A DNA stretch of 64,000 nt, taken from contig NZ_FYDJ01000020.1 of NCBI RefSeq assembly GCF_900187425.1, forward strand, positions 30,661-94,660, in the 5' to 3' direction. The stretch comes from Pseudomonas sp. Irchel s3h14. Lineage in GTDB: Bacteria > Pseudomonadota > Gammaproteobacteria > Pseudomonadales > Pseudomonadaceae. Every line of letters begins with the position of its first letter. Within the stretch, counting starts at the first letter, position 1. This document shows positions 26,872 to 35,665 of the stretch, piece by piece. Position numbers and translations under genes: made by a program. The notes under the pieces are model-generated. The model saw only the letters and a program-made list of their open reading frames with translations, did not search any database and was not told the origin of the DNA.

Positions 26872-28833
26872 ATGCCCGGACTCAGAAAAATCCTGATCGC
26901 CAACCGCGGTGAAATCGCCTGCCGCATCCAGCGCACCGCCGAGGCCCTGGGCTATCGCACGGTCGCGGTGTTCAGCGATGCCGACGCCGATGCCCTGCAT
27001 GTGCAGATGGCCGACGAAGCCGTGAACATCGGCCCGGCCCCGGTTCAGCAGTCCTATCTGAATATCCCGGCCATTCTCGACGCCGCCCGGCGCACGGGCG
27101 CTGACGCGATCCATCCGGGCTACGGCTTCCTCTCGGAAAATGCCGGCTTCGCCCGCGCCTGCCAGGATGCCGGCATCACCTTCATCGGCCCCAGCCCCGA
27201 AGCCATCGAACTGATGGGCAGCAAACGCCTGTCGAAACTCGCCATGCTCGATGCCGGTGTGCCGTGCATCAAGGGTTATCAGGGCAAAGAACAGGACGAC
27301 GCAACCCTTAGCCGCGAAGCCGCACGCATCGGCTATCCACTGATGATCAAGGCCAGTGCCGGCGGTGGCGGACGTGGCATGCGCCTAGTGCACGAGGCCA
27401 ACGATCTGTTGGAGCAACTGCGCACCGCCCGCTCCGAAGCGCTGCATGGGTTTGGCAGTGACGAACTGATTCTCGAGCAAGCGCTGATCGACCCGCGTCA
27501 CGTCGAAGTCCAACTGTTCGGCGACCAGCACGGCAACCTGATCTACCTTGGCGAGCGCGACTGCTCGATCCAGCGTCGCCATCAAAAAGTCATCGAAGAA
27601 GCGCCCTGCCCGGTGATGACCGCCGAGTTGCGTCAGGCCATGGGCGAAGCGGCGCTCAAGGCGGGGCGCGCCGTGAATTACGTCGGCGCTGGCACTGTCG
27701 AGTTCCTGCTGGATGCGCGCGGGCAGTTTTATTTTCTGGAGATGAACACCCGACTCCAGGTGGAGCACCCGGTGACCGAATTGATCACCGGCCTCGATCT
27801 GGTGGCCTGGCAGTTGCACGTCGCCGAAGGACTGCCCCTGCCGTTGCGACAGGAGCAGGTTCAGCTCAGCGGCCATGCCATGGAAGTCCGTTTGTACGCC
27901 GAAGATCCGGCACACGATTTTCTCCCACAAACCGGCCGTATCACCGCGTGGGAGCCTACGTTGCAGCGCGGCGTGCGGATCGACCATGGCCTGATTGAAG
28001 GCCAGACAATCAGCCCGTTTTATGACCCGATGCTGGGCAAGATCATCGCCCACGGCGCCACCCGCGAAGAAGCCCGGCGTAAGTTGCTGCGGGCGGTGCA
28101 GGACAGTGTGCTGCTTGGCGTACAGAGCAATCAGCGCTTGCTCGCCAGCCTGCTCGAACACCCACAGTTCATCAGTGGCGAGTTCAGCACCGGGTTCATC
28201 CAGACTCACTTCACCGAGCATCCCTGCCTGCATACGTATGTGCCGAGCGCCGAAGAACTGGCCATCGCTGCTGCGCTGTTCTATCAAGCCTCGGCGCAGG
28301 TTCATCACGCGCCACTGGCCGGTTGGCGAAACAACGCCAGCGTGCCCTTGCACTATCGAATCGGCCTTGAGGATCAGGATTGGTCAGTGGAACTGAACGC
28401 TGTGTCGGGTGAACCGTATCGGATTCAAGTGGCCACAACGCCCTTTGAATTGAAGGTCATCCGGTGCGACGGACGCTGGGCCAGCCTGGAAATCAACGGT
28501 ATCCGGCGACGTCATGCTTACCGTCTTGAGGCCGGGCAACTCTGGCTGTTCACCCGTCCCGGCAGTGTGCGGCTGATGGACCGGACGAAGGCCGTGGTCA
28601 ACAGCCAGGCCAGCGTCAGCACCGGCACTCTCAAGGCTCCGATGGACGGGGCGATCGTCGATGTGCTGGTGACTGAGGGCAGCCCGGTCAGTAAAGGCCA
28701 ATTGTTGGTGGTGCTGGAGGCCATGAAAATGGAGCATCCGCTCAAGTCAGGCATCGACGGCGTGCTCAAGCGCTTGCAGGTCAGGGTCGGTGACCAGGTG
28801 AAAAATCGTCAGATTTTGTTGGAGGTCGAATAA
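26872..28833 (+). CDS. atuF: Geranyl-CoA carboxylase alpha (biotin) subunit AtuF
   Basis: A 653-residue biotin carboxylase/carrier protein. The N-terminal domain has ILIANRGEIACRI; the ATP-grasp region has KASAGGGGRGMR and FLEMNTRLQVEHPVTE. A linker (about 450-575) is followed by the biotinyl domain with the biotin lysine in VLEAMKMEHP near residue 620. It carboxylates biotin and pairs with AtuC. ATG at 26872 has GAGAGAAG upstream. A REP hairpin separates it from atuE. Confidence 0.9.
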   Translation: MPGLRKILIANRGEIACRIQRTAEALGYRTVAVFSDADADALHVQMADEAVNIGPAPVQQSYLNIPAILDAARRTGADAIHPGYGFLSENAGFARACQDAGITFIGPSPEAIELMGSKRLSKLAMLDAGVPCIKGYQGKEQDDATLSREAARIGYPLMIKASAGGGGRGMRLVHEANDLLEQLRTARSEALHGFGSDELILEQALIDPRHVEVQLFGDQHGNLIYLGERDCSIQRRHQKVIEEAPCPVMTAELRQAMGEAALKAGRAVNYVGAGTVEFLLDARGQFYFLEMNTRLQVEHPVTELITGLDLVAWQLHVAEGLPLPLRQEQVQLSGHAMEVRLYAEDPAHDFLPQTGRITAWEPTLQRGVRIDHGLIEGQTISPFYDPMLGKIIAHGATREEARRKLLRAVQDSVLLGVQSNQRLLASLLEHPQFISGEFSTGFIQTHFTEHPCLHTYVPSAEELAIAAALFYQASAQVHHAPLAGWRNNASVPLHYRIGLEDQDWSVELNAVSGEPYRIQVATTPFELKVIRCDGRWASLEINGIRRRHAYRLEAGQLWLFTRPGSVRLMDRTKAVVNSQASVSTGTLKAPMDGAIVDVLVTEGSPVSKGQLLVVLEAMKMEHPLKSGIDGVLKRLQVRVGDQVKNRQILLEVE

Positions 28834-28904
28834 GCCGCTAGGCGGATCCGCCGGGTTTGGCTACGCTCAAGCCCTATCAGGACGCGGATACCAGGAACCC
28901 TGCG

Positions 28905-29447
28905 ATGCCTCACTGGCTGGTCATTGATCTAGAAGCCACCACCGATGAGGGTGGTTGGCCAGTAACGGAAATGGAAATCATCGAAATCGGCGCCACCCTG
29001 GTGGACCGCAAGGGGCGCGAACTGGATGCTTTCCAGCGTTTCGTCCGGCCGCTGCGTCGGCCCTTGCTGACGCCGTTTTGCCGGCAACTGACCCGCATCA
29101 CCCAGGCCAACATCGACGCCGCGCAGCCTCTGAGTGAGGTCTGGGCGTCGTTCGAACACTGGCTCGGCCAGCATCACTCGCGCCTCGAAGGCTGGGTCAG
29201 TTGGGGCGATTACGATCGCAAACAGTTGGTTCAGGAGTGGGAGCGTCTGCAACTCGACAGCGCCCTGAGCCGGGTGCCGCACATGAACCTCAAACAGCGC
29301 TTTGCCAAGGCTCGCCGGCTGGAACGCCCGCTGGGGCTCAACGGCGCGCTGCAACTGGCGGGCATGCAGTTCAGTGGCCAACAACATCGGGCGCTAGAAG
29401 ATGCGCGCAATACCGCACGATTATTGCCACTGGTTCTTCCGACTTAG
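28905..29447 (+). CDS. DEDDh-type 3'-5' exonuclease (ERI-1/KapD-like)
   Basis: A 180-residue exonuclease fold with all acidic motifs: DLEATTDEGG (Exo I), WGDYDRKQL (Exo II) and HRALEDARNTARL (Exo III, DEDDh type). These enzymes trim 3' ends of RNA or DNA using two metal ions. ATG at 28905 with AGGAA upstream is preferred to a start 16 codons earlier. The gene stands alone between the atu operon and ppnP; the substrate is not known. Confidence 0.82.
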   Translation: MPHWLVIDLEATTDEGGWPVTEMEIIEIGATLVDRKGRELDAFQRFVRPLRRPLLTPFCRQLTRITQANIDAAQPLSEVWASFEHWLGQHHSRLEGWVSWGDYDRKQLVQEWERLQLDSALSRVPHMNLKQRFAKARRLERPLGLNGALQLAGMQFSGQQHRALEDARNTARLLPLVLPT

Positions 29448-29516
29448 AGAGGTGACGCCGGCATGGGCCTTGTGCATACTGGCCAGCCCTTTTTAGCCCT
29501 TTTCGAGGAATCGCCC

Positions 29517-29801
29517 ATGTTTAAAGTCAACGAGTACTTCGACGGCACCGTCAAGTCGATCGCCTTTGGCACCGCTGAAGGTCCTGCGACCCTCGGCGTC
29601 ATGGCACCGGGCGAGTACGAATTCGGCACCAGCCAGCGTGAAATCATGCACGTGGTGTCCGGCGCCCTGACCGTCAAACTGCCGGACAGCAGCGACTGGG
29701 AAACCTTCGCCGCCGGCAGCCAGTTCAACGTACCCGCCAACAGCAAGTTCCAGCTGAAAGTGGCCGTCGACACCGCTTACCTGTGCGAATACCGCGGCTA
29801 A
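29517..29801 (+). CDS. ppnP: Pyrimidine/purine nucleoside phosphorylase PpnP
   Basis: A 94-residue small cupin of the DUF1255/PpnP family, starting MFKVNEYFDG with the conserved APGEYEFGT and REIMHVVSGAL strands. It phosphorolyses many nucleosides to free base and pentose-1-phosphate. Length is standard for the family. GAGGAA lies eight bases before the ATG at 29517, and a strong terminator follows. Confidence 0.93.
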   Translation: MFKVNEYFDGTVKSIAFGTAEGPATLGVMAPGEYEFGTSQREIMHVVSGALTVKLPDSSDWETFAAGSQFNVPANSKFQLKVAVDTAYLCEYRG

Positions 29802-29823
29802 AACCCTGGGTTTCACAGCGACA

Positions 29824-29859
29824 AAAAAATGCCCGTGTCCTTGGACACGGGCATTTTTT
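29824..29859. terminator. Intrinsic terminator, active in both directions
   Basis: A-rich arm with GCCCGTGTCC (29831-29840) pairs with GGACACGGGC (29843-29852) over a 2-base loop, flanked by A and T runs. It serves ppnP on the plus strand and the MOSC gene on the minus strand. Confidence 0.9.
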
Positions 29860-29871
29860 ATTCTGATTGTC

Positions 29872-30678
29872 TTATTCCAGAATCGTCACCGGCATGCCGA
29901 CTTCAAGTTGACCATTGCTGTCGTTGACCAGGTTCTGTCCGAACATCGCACCATCGGCCTCGGCACGGTATTTTTGCAACGTGGCCAGAGGTTCGCGATC
30001 TTCGCTGCGCTCGCCGGTTTGCGGGTCGATGGTGGTCAGAATGCAGCGTGAACACGACTTGACCACGCGGAACTCGACATCGCCGATGCGGATACGCTTC
30101 CAGCCATCCTCGGCATACGCTTCGCTGCCCTCGATCACCAGATTCGGCCGAAAGCGCAGCATTTCCAGCGGGCGGCCGACTTTTTGCGACAAGTCCTCCA
30201 GGGAGGCCTGTCCGATCAGCAACAGCGGAAAACCATCGGCGAAGGCCACCTGATCATCGTCCTTGCCATAGCCGGCCTGGGTGGTCCGTGCACGATCAAG
30301 GGGCACTTGCACCAGGCGAGTCGGTTTGCCAATGAACTCACTGACCCAGGCACCCGCCTCGTCACCGGCATCCGGCACACGCAGCGTATCGCGCCAAATG
30401 GTCACGCCACGCAGTTCCGCGTCGCTGGCAGGCAAGGCGATATCGATCGGTGAGCGGCCCGGCGCACTGAGGGTCAAGCCCCCGTCGGCATTCCACAACG
30501 CCGACAGCTGACTCATCTGCGCCACCGCACGCTGGGTCAGAAAGCGCCCGCTGGCTTCGTCCACCAGCATCCAGCGTCGATCACCGTCCAGGCCCAGCTT
30601 GTCGAGGCTGGCCTGCTGCAGGATCTCGCCCTTGCCGGATTTCAACGGATAACGATACAGCGCGCTCAGACGCAACAT
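29872..30678 (-). CDS. MOSC-domain protein
   Basis: 268 residues: an N-terminal beta-barrel domain (MLRLSALYRYPLKS through about residue 120) and a MOSC domain (~125-265) with the conserved cysteine region VKSCSRCILTTID. MOSC proteins handle molybdenum-cofactor sulfur or reduce N-hydroxylated compounds (YcbX, YiiM). There is no ferredoxin domain, unlike YcbX. The ATG at 30678 has GGGAG eight bases upstream. The substrate is not evident. Confidence 0.85.
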   Translation of the reverse strand: MLRLSALYRYPLKSGKGEILQQASLDKLGLDGDRRWMLVDEASGRFLTQRAVAQMSQLSALWNADGGLTLSAPGRSPIDIALPASDAELRGVTIWRDTLRVPDAGDEAGAWVSEFIGKPTRLVQVPLDRARTTQAGYGKDDDQVAFADGFPLLLIGQASLEDLSQKVGRPLEMLRFRPNLVIEGSEAYAEDGWKRIRIGDVEFRVVKSCSRCILTTIDPQTGERSEDREPLATLQKYRAEADGAMFGQNLVNDSNGQLEVGMPVTILE

Positions 30679-30774
30679 GGCCAGCTCCCTGGTGGACAAA
30701 AACGCCACCCTATACGAGCTTGATCGCCGAATCAAAGCCTCTGTGGCGGGGCTTGCCCGCTTTACATGCCCATT

Positions 30775-31710
30775 TCAGGCCGGAACTGCGTCCAGCATCA
30801 GACGCTGGCGCACCACATCGATGAGTTTGTCCGGCTGGAATTTGGAGAGGAAGTTGTCGCAGCCGACCTTCTTCACCATCGAGTCGTTGAAGCTGCCGGA
30901 CAACGAGGTATGCAGAACCACATAGAGGCCACGCAGACGTGGGTCATTGCGGATTTCCGTGGTGAGGCGATAGCCGTCCATTTCCGGCATTTCCGCGTCG
31001 GTGAAGACCATCAGCAGTTTGTCGGTCATGTTCACACCGGTATCGGCCCAGGCCTTGAGCATGTTCAGTGCCTTCAAGCCATCGGTGGCGATGTGCATCT
31101 TCACGCCCAACTGACCCAGGGTGTCACGCAATTGCGACAGGGCCACGTTCGAGTCGTCCACCAGCAGCACTTCACGGCCACGGGCACGTTCCAGAACCGG
31201 ATCGTCGAGTTTGTCGCGCGAGACCTTGGCGTTGTACGGGACGATTTCCGCCAGGACTTTTTCGACGTCGATGATTTCCACCAACTGATCGTCGACCTTG
31301 CTGATGGCCGTCAGGTAATGCTGACGACCGGCACTGGCCGGCGGCGGCAGAATGGCTTCCCAGTTCATGTTGACGATACGGTCCACACCACCGACCAGGA
31401 ACGCCTGCACCGAACGGTTGTACTCGGTGACGATGATCGTACTGGTCGGGCTTGGCACCAGCGGGCGCATGCCGATGGCCTGGGACAGGTCGATCACCGG
31501 CAGGGTCTGGCCACGCAGATTAACCACGCCGCAGACAAACGGATGACGCTGGGGCATCAGGGTCAGCTTCGGCAGTTGCAGCACTTCCTGCACTTTGAAG
31601 ACGTTGATCGCGAACAATTGACGTCCGGCCAGCCGGAACATGAGAATTTCCAGGCGATTCTCACCCACCAGTTGCGTGCGTTGGTCTACCGTGTCGAGAA
31701 TGCCGGCCAT
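30775..31710 (-). CDS. cheV: Chemotaxis coupling protein CheV (CheW-receiver)
   Basis: 311 residues: a CheW domain (about 10-150, with LRGQTLPVIDLSQAIGM) joined to a receiver domain (about 175-300: LLVDDSNVALS, phospho-acceptor Asp in FTDAEMPEMDG). CheV couples chemoreceptors to CheA and is tuned by phosphorylation. The start at 31710 has AGGAG six bases upstream. A FliA-type promoter lies 43-69 bases before it, fitting a motility gene outside the main che operon. Confidence 0.92.
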   Translation of the reverse strand: MAGILDTVDQRTQLVGENRLEILMFRLAGRQLFAINVFKVQEVLQLPKLTLMPQRHPFVCGVVNLRGQTLPVIDLSQAIGMRPLVPSPTSTIIVTEYNRSVQAFLVGGVDRIVNMNWEAILPPPASAGRQHYLTAISKVDDQLVEIIDVEKVLAEIVPYNAKVSRDKLDDPVLERARGREVLLVDDSNVALSQLRDTLGQLGVKMHIATDGLKALNMLKAWADTGVNMTDKLLMVFTDAEMPEMDGYRLTTEIRNDPRLRGLYVVLHTSLSGSFNDSMVKKVGCDNFLSKFQPDKLIDVVRQRLMLDAVPA

Positions 31711-31752
31711 CAATGACTCCTGGGCTTGTTCTGATGAATTCACTAAAGGGGG

Positions 31753-31779
31753 TTATCGGCTGTTTTCGCCGGACCTTGA
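31753..31779 (-). promoter_or_regulatory. Sigma-28 (FliA) promoter of cheV
   Basis: On the minus strand: TCAA, 15 bases, GCCGATAA. The FliA consensus is TAAA-N15-GCCGATAA, so the -10 is exact and the -35 has one mismatch. Start of transcription would be about 35 bases before the cheV ATG. Confidence 0.8.
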
Positions 31780-32172
31780 CCCCCGTGTAAAATGCCATGA
31801 CCAAGCATTGATGTCACATTAACATCATGCTTTACTGGCCAGGCGATTTCATCTGCCCCATTGCCTGCCGCGAGACCTTGTTTCGTTCGGTTGGTTCCCC
31901 CGTGTAAGGGATTCCCCTAGTAGCAATCAGGCCCAACCTGATATTCGCAATATCCAATAGCCATTAATGTGACGCCATTCTCATTGCATGAACGGAGTCA
32001 GGCTTTTGTGTGCGATCGCAGGTAAGTGGCCATCCACCCTATCGAGTTCCCCAACCTGCAACCAGACAGGCCGGTGCGCGATCTCACGACGGCATGGCAA
32101 TGCGGGGACTCTGATCGTCCCCGTCGACACACACGACATTCCCGCATTTGACATGACGTTGTGGAGATAAAC
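31780..32172. other. Gene-free stretch with small palindromes
   Basis: I see no gene between the cheV promoter and the next start. It contains a near-palindrome GCATTGATGT...ACATCATGC (31805-31830), ATCAGG/CCTGAT (31926-31942) and GATATT/AATATC (31940-31954), which overlap. Any of these could bind regulators of the downstream gene or of cheV. I cannot name a protein. Confidence 0.5.
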
Positions 32173-32643
32173 ATGCCGAACGATCGTAAAGAATGGGCTC
32201 ACCGGCTCCCTGAGTTTCTCGTCGAAGCTGAGACACTCCTGGTTAAAACCGAGGAATGCCTGAGTCATTTGCAACTGATCAGCAATGACAAGGATGCCAT
32301 CGACTGCATGCTGAGCACCCTGCTCAAACTGGCCAACAAGGCTGATGCCCTCGCTCTGGCAGCCGTTTCGGAGTTTTCGTTGCACATCCATGGTTTGCTG
32401 AGCCATGCCCAGAATCACATGGATTTACACGACCAGGCCCTGAGTGCGCTGAAAGACTGTCTGACGTTGATCGCCTGGCAACTCGAGCTTATCGATCAGA
32501 AGACCGGCCAACTCAGCCTTGATGACAGCGAACAGACATCCCTGATCGAAGCCTTCGCCTTTCAGGTCGGACAAAGTCAGTTTCAGCCCCCCGCTAATTC
32601 CAAACCGTTCACACTCGTTTCCTTTGCAGGTCGGCAAGCCTGA
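32173..32643 (+). CDS. HPt-like (CheA P1-type) protein lacking the phospho-histidine
   Basis: 156 residues, almost all helical, with no signal peptide. By eye it lines up with the CheA P1/HPt four-helix bundle: FLVEAETLLVKTEECLSHL resembles the first helix, and MLSTLLKLANKADALAL sits where P1 has the histidine motif (HSIKG), with Leu where the phosphorylated His should be. It may therefore be an inactive HPt, perhaps an interaction partner of a kinase or CheV. The start at 32173 has GGAG upstream. The HPt relation is inference; otherwise it is a conserved-looking protein of unknown function. Confidence 0.6.
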   Translation: MPNDRKEWAHRLPEFLVEAETLLVKTEECLSHLQLISNDKDAIDCMLSTLLKLANKADALALAAVSEFSLHIHGLLSHAQNHMDLHDQALSALKDCLTLIAWQLELIDQKTGQLSLDDSEQTSLIEAFAFQVGQSQFQPPANSKPFTLVSFAGRQA

Positions 32644-32985
32644 ATTATCGGGCCTCTATGCCGTGCTGCGAATTTTTATTGCCATGACTACCCCTCTAAC
32701 TTTAGCGGGCCCATGTCGCAATTGAATATTCCATACCTGCTAACGACAACTCGAAACAAATAAACCATTCTTGCCATCCAACTTTTTCCATTATGGAACT
32801 GCTGTCCATAAACGCTTATTTCCTGACTCTGCAGACCTATATACCAAACGCGACCAACGGTATCTTAAGTGGTATTATGCCGCCCATTAGTTGACGTCAA
32901 TTAATGGCAGAGTGACTCCAGACAGAGACCCGTCATCCACGATGCCCGGTCTTCCCGCAGCGAACATCCATTGGCTCCATCCGCT
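32644..32985. other. AT-rich gap before a sensor kinase, with a 24-base palindrome
   Basis: No gene seen. The notable feature is CCATTAGTTGACGTCAATTAATGG at 32884-32907: two 12-base arms with one mismatch, centred on TGACGTCA, about 80 bases before the kinase start. It is a plausible operator for the downstream two-component genes. Confidence 0.55.
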
Positions 32986-33879
32986 ATGTACGCCAGCCTC
33001 AAGTCGATCACCCTAAAGCCACCCTCCCGAAAAAACGCGCGTCTGGTCATGCTTGTGTTGTGTACCTGCTCGGCGCTTGGCTGCCTGCTGATTTATAGCC
33101 AGTCCGCTCCCCTGCCGCTGAGTCTGCTGGTACTCAATATTGCGGCATTGACCTGCGTCTGGGTGCAGTATTGTCTTTCGCGCAAGTCGATAAAGTTTCA
33201 ACCCCAGGAGTTGGCTGACCGGCTGTTGGAGGTTCAGGAAAACGAACGCCACCGACTCAGTCGGGAACTGCATGACGACATCGGCCAATTGCTGACCGCG
33301 GCAAAACTTCAAAGCGACTGGCTCAAACGCCGATTGCCCGAAGAACTTCAGGGCCAGTGTTCGGTACTCTGCGACACGCTGGAAGAAACCCTGGCCAAAG
33401 TGCGAGACGTATCGGCCATTCTCAATCCGAGGCAGCTGACCAGTCTCGGGCTGGAAGCCAGTCTGCGGGCGCATTTACTCAAGACGCTGACCAACACGCC
33501 GGTGCACTGGAGCCTGGAATGCCATCAGCGTTTGGCCGGTATACCGGAGGAAATGACGCTGGCCGCCTTTCGAATCACTCAGGAAGCGGTCACCAATATA
33601 TTGCGCCATGCCGAAGCGAAAAATCTGTTGGTCCGCCTGCAACGTCAGCCTCAGGGCCTGACACTATTGATCAGTGACGATGGCCTGGGATTCGCACCTG
33701 CGACCGATCCAGGTCGTGAGGGGCAACGCGGAATGGCGGGGATGTCGGAACGGATAAATCAGTTGGGCGGCACACTGAGCGTGACCAGCGAGCCAGGCAA
33801 AGGCACTCAAATCGAAGCACTCTTCCCCTGGGCCCCTCGTGCGCTCGAACGGGCCAGTACGAATAAGGTTATGCGTTGA
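32986..33879 (+). CDS. Sensor histidine kinase, NarL/HisKA_3 class
   Basis: About 297 residues. Two membrane helices (about 20-38 and 45-64) precede a HisKA_3 dimerisation domain with ERHRLSRELHDDIGQ (His96 from the ATG used) and a HATPase with QEAVTNILRHAEA, DDGLGF and GMAGM. There is almost no periplasmic loop, so the signal is probably within the membrane or cytoplasm. The start is uncertain: ATG 32986 or TTG 32971, neither with a good ribosome site. Its stop overlaps the regulator start (TTGA). Confidence 0.88.
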   Translation: MYASLKSITLKPPSRKNARLVMLVLCTCSALGCLLIYSQSAPLPLSLLVLNIAALTCVWVQYCLSRKSIKFQPQELADRLLEVQENERHRLSRELHDDIGQLLTAAKLQSDWLKRRLPEELQGQCSVLCDTLEETLAKVRDVSAILNPRQLTSLGLEASLRAHLLKTLTNTPVHWSLECHQRLAGIPEEMTLAAFRITQEAVTNILRHAEAKNLLVRLQRQPQGLTLLISDDGLGFAPATDPGREGQRGMAGMSERINQLGGTLSVTSEPGKGTQIEALFPWAPRALERASTNKVMR

Positions 33880-34535
33880 CTTGTAACTTACTTCTGGTGG
33901 ATGACCACTCGCTTATCAGGGCAGGCGTACGCGCTCTGGTGCTGGATATTCCCGGCTACGCGGTAATCGGTGAGGCCAATGACGGCTCGCAGTTGCTCGA
34001 GATGGTCGAGCAACTGTCCCCCGACATCATCCTGCTGGATATTTCCATGAAGGAAACCAGTGGCCTCGACGCCTTGCAGCGACTCAAGCGAGTACGCCCG
34101 CAGAGCAAGGTGCTGATCCTGTCGATGCACACTGATCCAGCACTCATCATGCAGGCATTGGAATCCGGTGCACATGGCTACCTGCTCAAGGACACCACGG
34201 CTACCGAGCTCGAACATGCCCTGGATGCCTTGCGTAACAACGAACGCTACCTGAGCCCGGCCATCGCCCACACCGTCATCAACCAGGCGCTGACCCGAAC
34301 TCAGAGAAACCAGCCGGAACCTGCAGACTCGCACAACCTGACAGCGCGTCAGCTGGAAATCCTTCGGCTGATCGTTCGCGGAAAATCCACCCGGGAAATT
34401 GCCAATGGCCTGGGCCTCAGCATCAAGACCGTTGAAACCCACCGTTCGCAGATCATGAAGCGCTTGCAGATCTACGATGTGGCGGGCCTGGTGCTGTTCG
34501 CCGTTCGCGAGCAGATCATCAGCCTGGATGATTGA
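33876..34535 (+). CDS. NarL/LuxR-type response regulator
   Basis: 219 residues. Receiver (1-120): Asp9-Asp10, phospho-acceptor Asp55 (LLDIS), Lys105 (LLKD). GerE-type HTH (about 150-215): LTARQLEILRLIV, TREIANGLGLSIKTVETHRSQIMKRL. The TTG start overlaps the kinase stop by four bases with AAGG upstream, so the two are coupled and form a cognate pair. The 3' end overlaps the convergent yegS gene by 17 bases. Target genes are not indicated; the palindrome at 32884-32907 is one candidate. Confidence 0.9.
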   Translation: MTCNLLLVDDHSLIRAGVRALVLDIPGYAVIGEANDGSQLLEMVEQLSPDIILLDISMKETSGLDALQRLKRVRPQSKVLILSMHTDPALIMQALESGAHGYLLKDTTATELEHALDALRNNERYLSPAIAHTVINQALTRTQRNQPEPADSHNLTARQLEILRLIVRGKSTREIANGLGLSIKTVETHRSQIMKRLQIYDVAGLVLFAVREQIISLDD

Positions 34536-35436
34536 TCAATTGCGATGACCCCAGCAGCGGCGAGTTTTCAGGTAAATGCACGCGCAGTGCCGCTGGACGT
34601 GTCGAGAAACGCAAGTTGTCACCTTCCAGAGGTTCGCCATCGAGGTTGATGTAGAGGCCCTCCGAGACCTTGATTTCTACCCACGGCAACCGGACTCGCA
34701 CAAACATGTTGTCGATGCCGAAGCCATCCGCCAGCAGGGTTTTCAAGGTGCCGACGACTTCCTGCGGCGCAGGCAGAATACTGATGTCCAGCAGACCATC
34801 GTCAGCCAGCGCTTCTGGACACAACACATGTCCACCGCCGGCCTGCCGGCCATTGCCGATGCCCAATGCCAACAGCTCGCCACTCCACTGGAAATCAGGC
34901 CCCTGCAACTCGCCATAGGCTGCGTGCAATTCACTGAAGCGCGATAAACCGGTGAACAGGTAAGCCGCGCCCCCGAGGATTTTTTTCAAGTCCTCCGAGG
35001 TGTTTGCCGTGACCTGACTGCCAAAACCGCCCGTGGCCATATTCAGGAACACCTGCCCGTCGACCTCCCCCAGATCAATGGCGCTCGGCGCAGTGTCGAG
35101 AAGTTCCAGCGCCTGCGCGGGCTCCAGAGGCACGCCGGCGGCACGCGCAAAATCATTGGCGGTCCCCAAGGGCATCAGTACCAGACTGGCCTGCGTCGAA
35201 TGCGCAGCCATGGCCTCGGCAATATCACGCAAGGTACCGTCACCGCCACCGGCGATGATCTGCGTGTAGCCTGCCGCCAGTGCTTCATCTACCAGACGCT
35301 GTGCGTCACCCGCTTCCCAGGTCACTCGAACGGCCAGCTCCCAACCCTGTTTGCGCTTGTCCGCAACGGCCGAACGAACCGCCTCGTTGAGCGCTTGCTT
35401 GCCATGCAGAATCAACAGCGCCTTGCGTTCGCTCAT
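34519..35436 (-). CDS. yegS: Lipid kinase YegS (diacylglycerol-kinase fold)
   Basis: 305 residues with the kinase-fold glycine loop IAGGGDGTLRDIA (about 62-74), the PLGTANDFARAAG nucleotide loop and the C-terminal LYINLDGEPLEG. YegS phosphorylates lipids such as phosphatidylglycerol in a Mg/Ca-dependent manner. ATG at 35436 has GGGAG nine bases upstream. It converges with and overlaps the response-regulator gene. Confidence 0.9.
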   Translation of the reverse strand: MSERKALLILHGKQALNEAVRSAVADKRKQGWELAVRVTWEAGDAQRLVDEALAAGYTQIIAGGGDGTLRDIAEAMAAHSTQASLVLMPLGTANDFARAAGVPLEPAQALELLDTAPSAIDLGEVDGQVFLNMATGGFGSQVTANTSEDLKKILGGAAYLFTGLSRFSELHAAYGELQGPDFQWSGELLALGIGNGRQAGGGHVLCPEALADDGLLDISILPAPQEVVGTLKTLLADGFGIDNMFVRVRLPWVEIKVSEGLYINLDGEPLEGDNLRFSTRPAALRVHLPENSPLLGSSQLINHPG

Positions 35437-35665
35437 TAGTTGTCACTCCCATGATTGAATTCCGTATGGGAGATGTTGACCTCATCTCGCCACATAAAAG
35501 TCGCAAGAATTTGAATTATTTGAAGTCGAGCCGTATGGCGTCCTACAAGGCGGGACTTTTTCTTACAAGATGTGAGGAATCGGCTCAATTGACCGACCCA
35601 TGCGATTGGTACACCTTGGCGCCTGCAGTTATCAAACATCAGCAGGAACTACACAGGGACGTGCC

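Noticed and set aside
23046..28833. Leucine degradation (liu) cluster
   Set aside because: AtuA/DUF1446, AtuB and the gene order point to the acyclic terpene pathway; isovaleryl-CoA dehydrogenase and HMG-CoA lyase genes are absent.
28841..28852. Palindrome GGCGGATCCGCC after atuF as terminator
   Set aside because: Only 12 bases with no loop and no T run.
31780..32172. Hidden small genes in the gap
   Set aside because: Short frames have no ribosome site and no coding bias.
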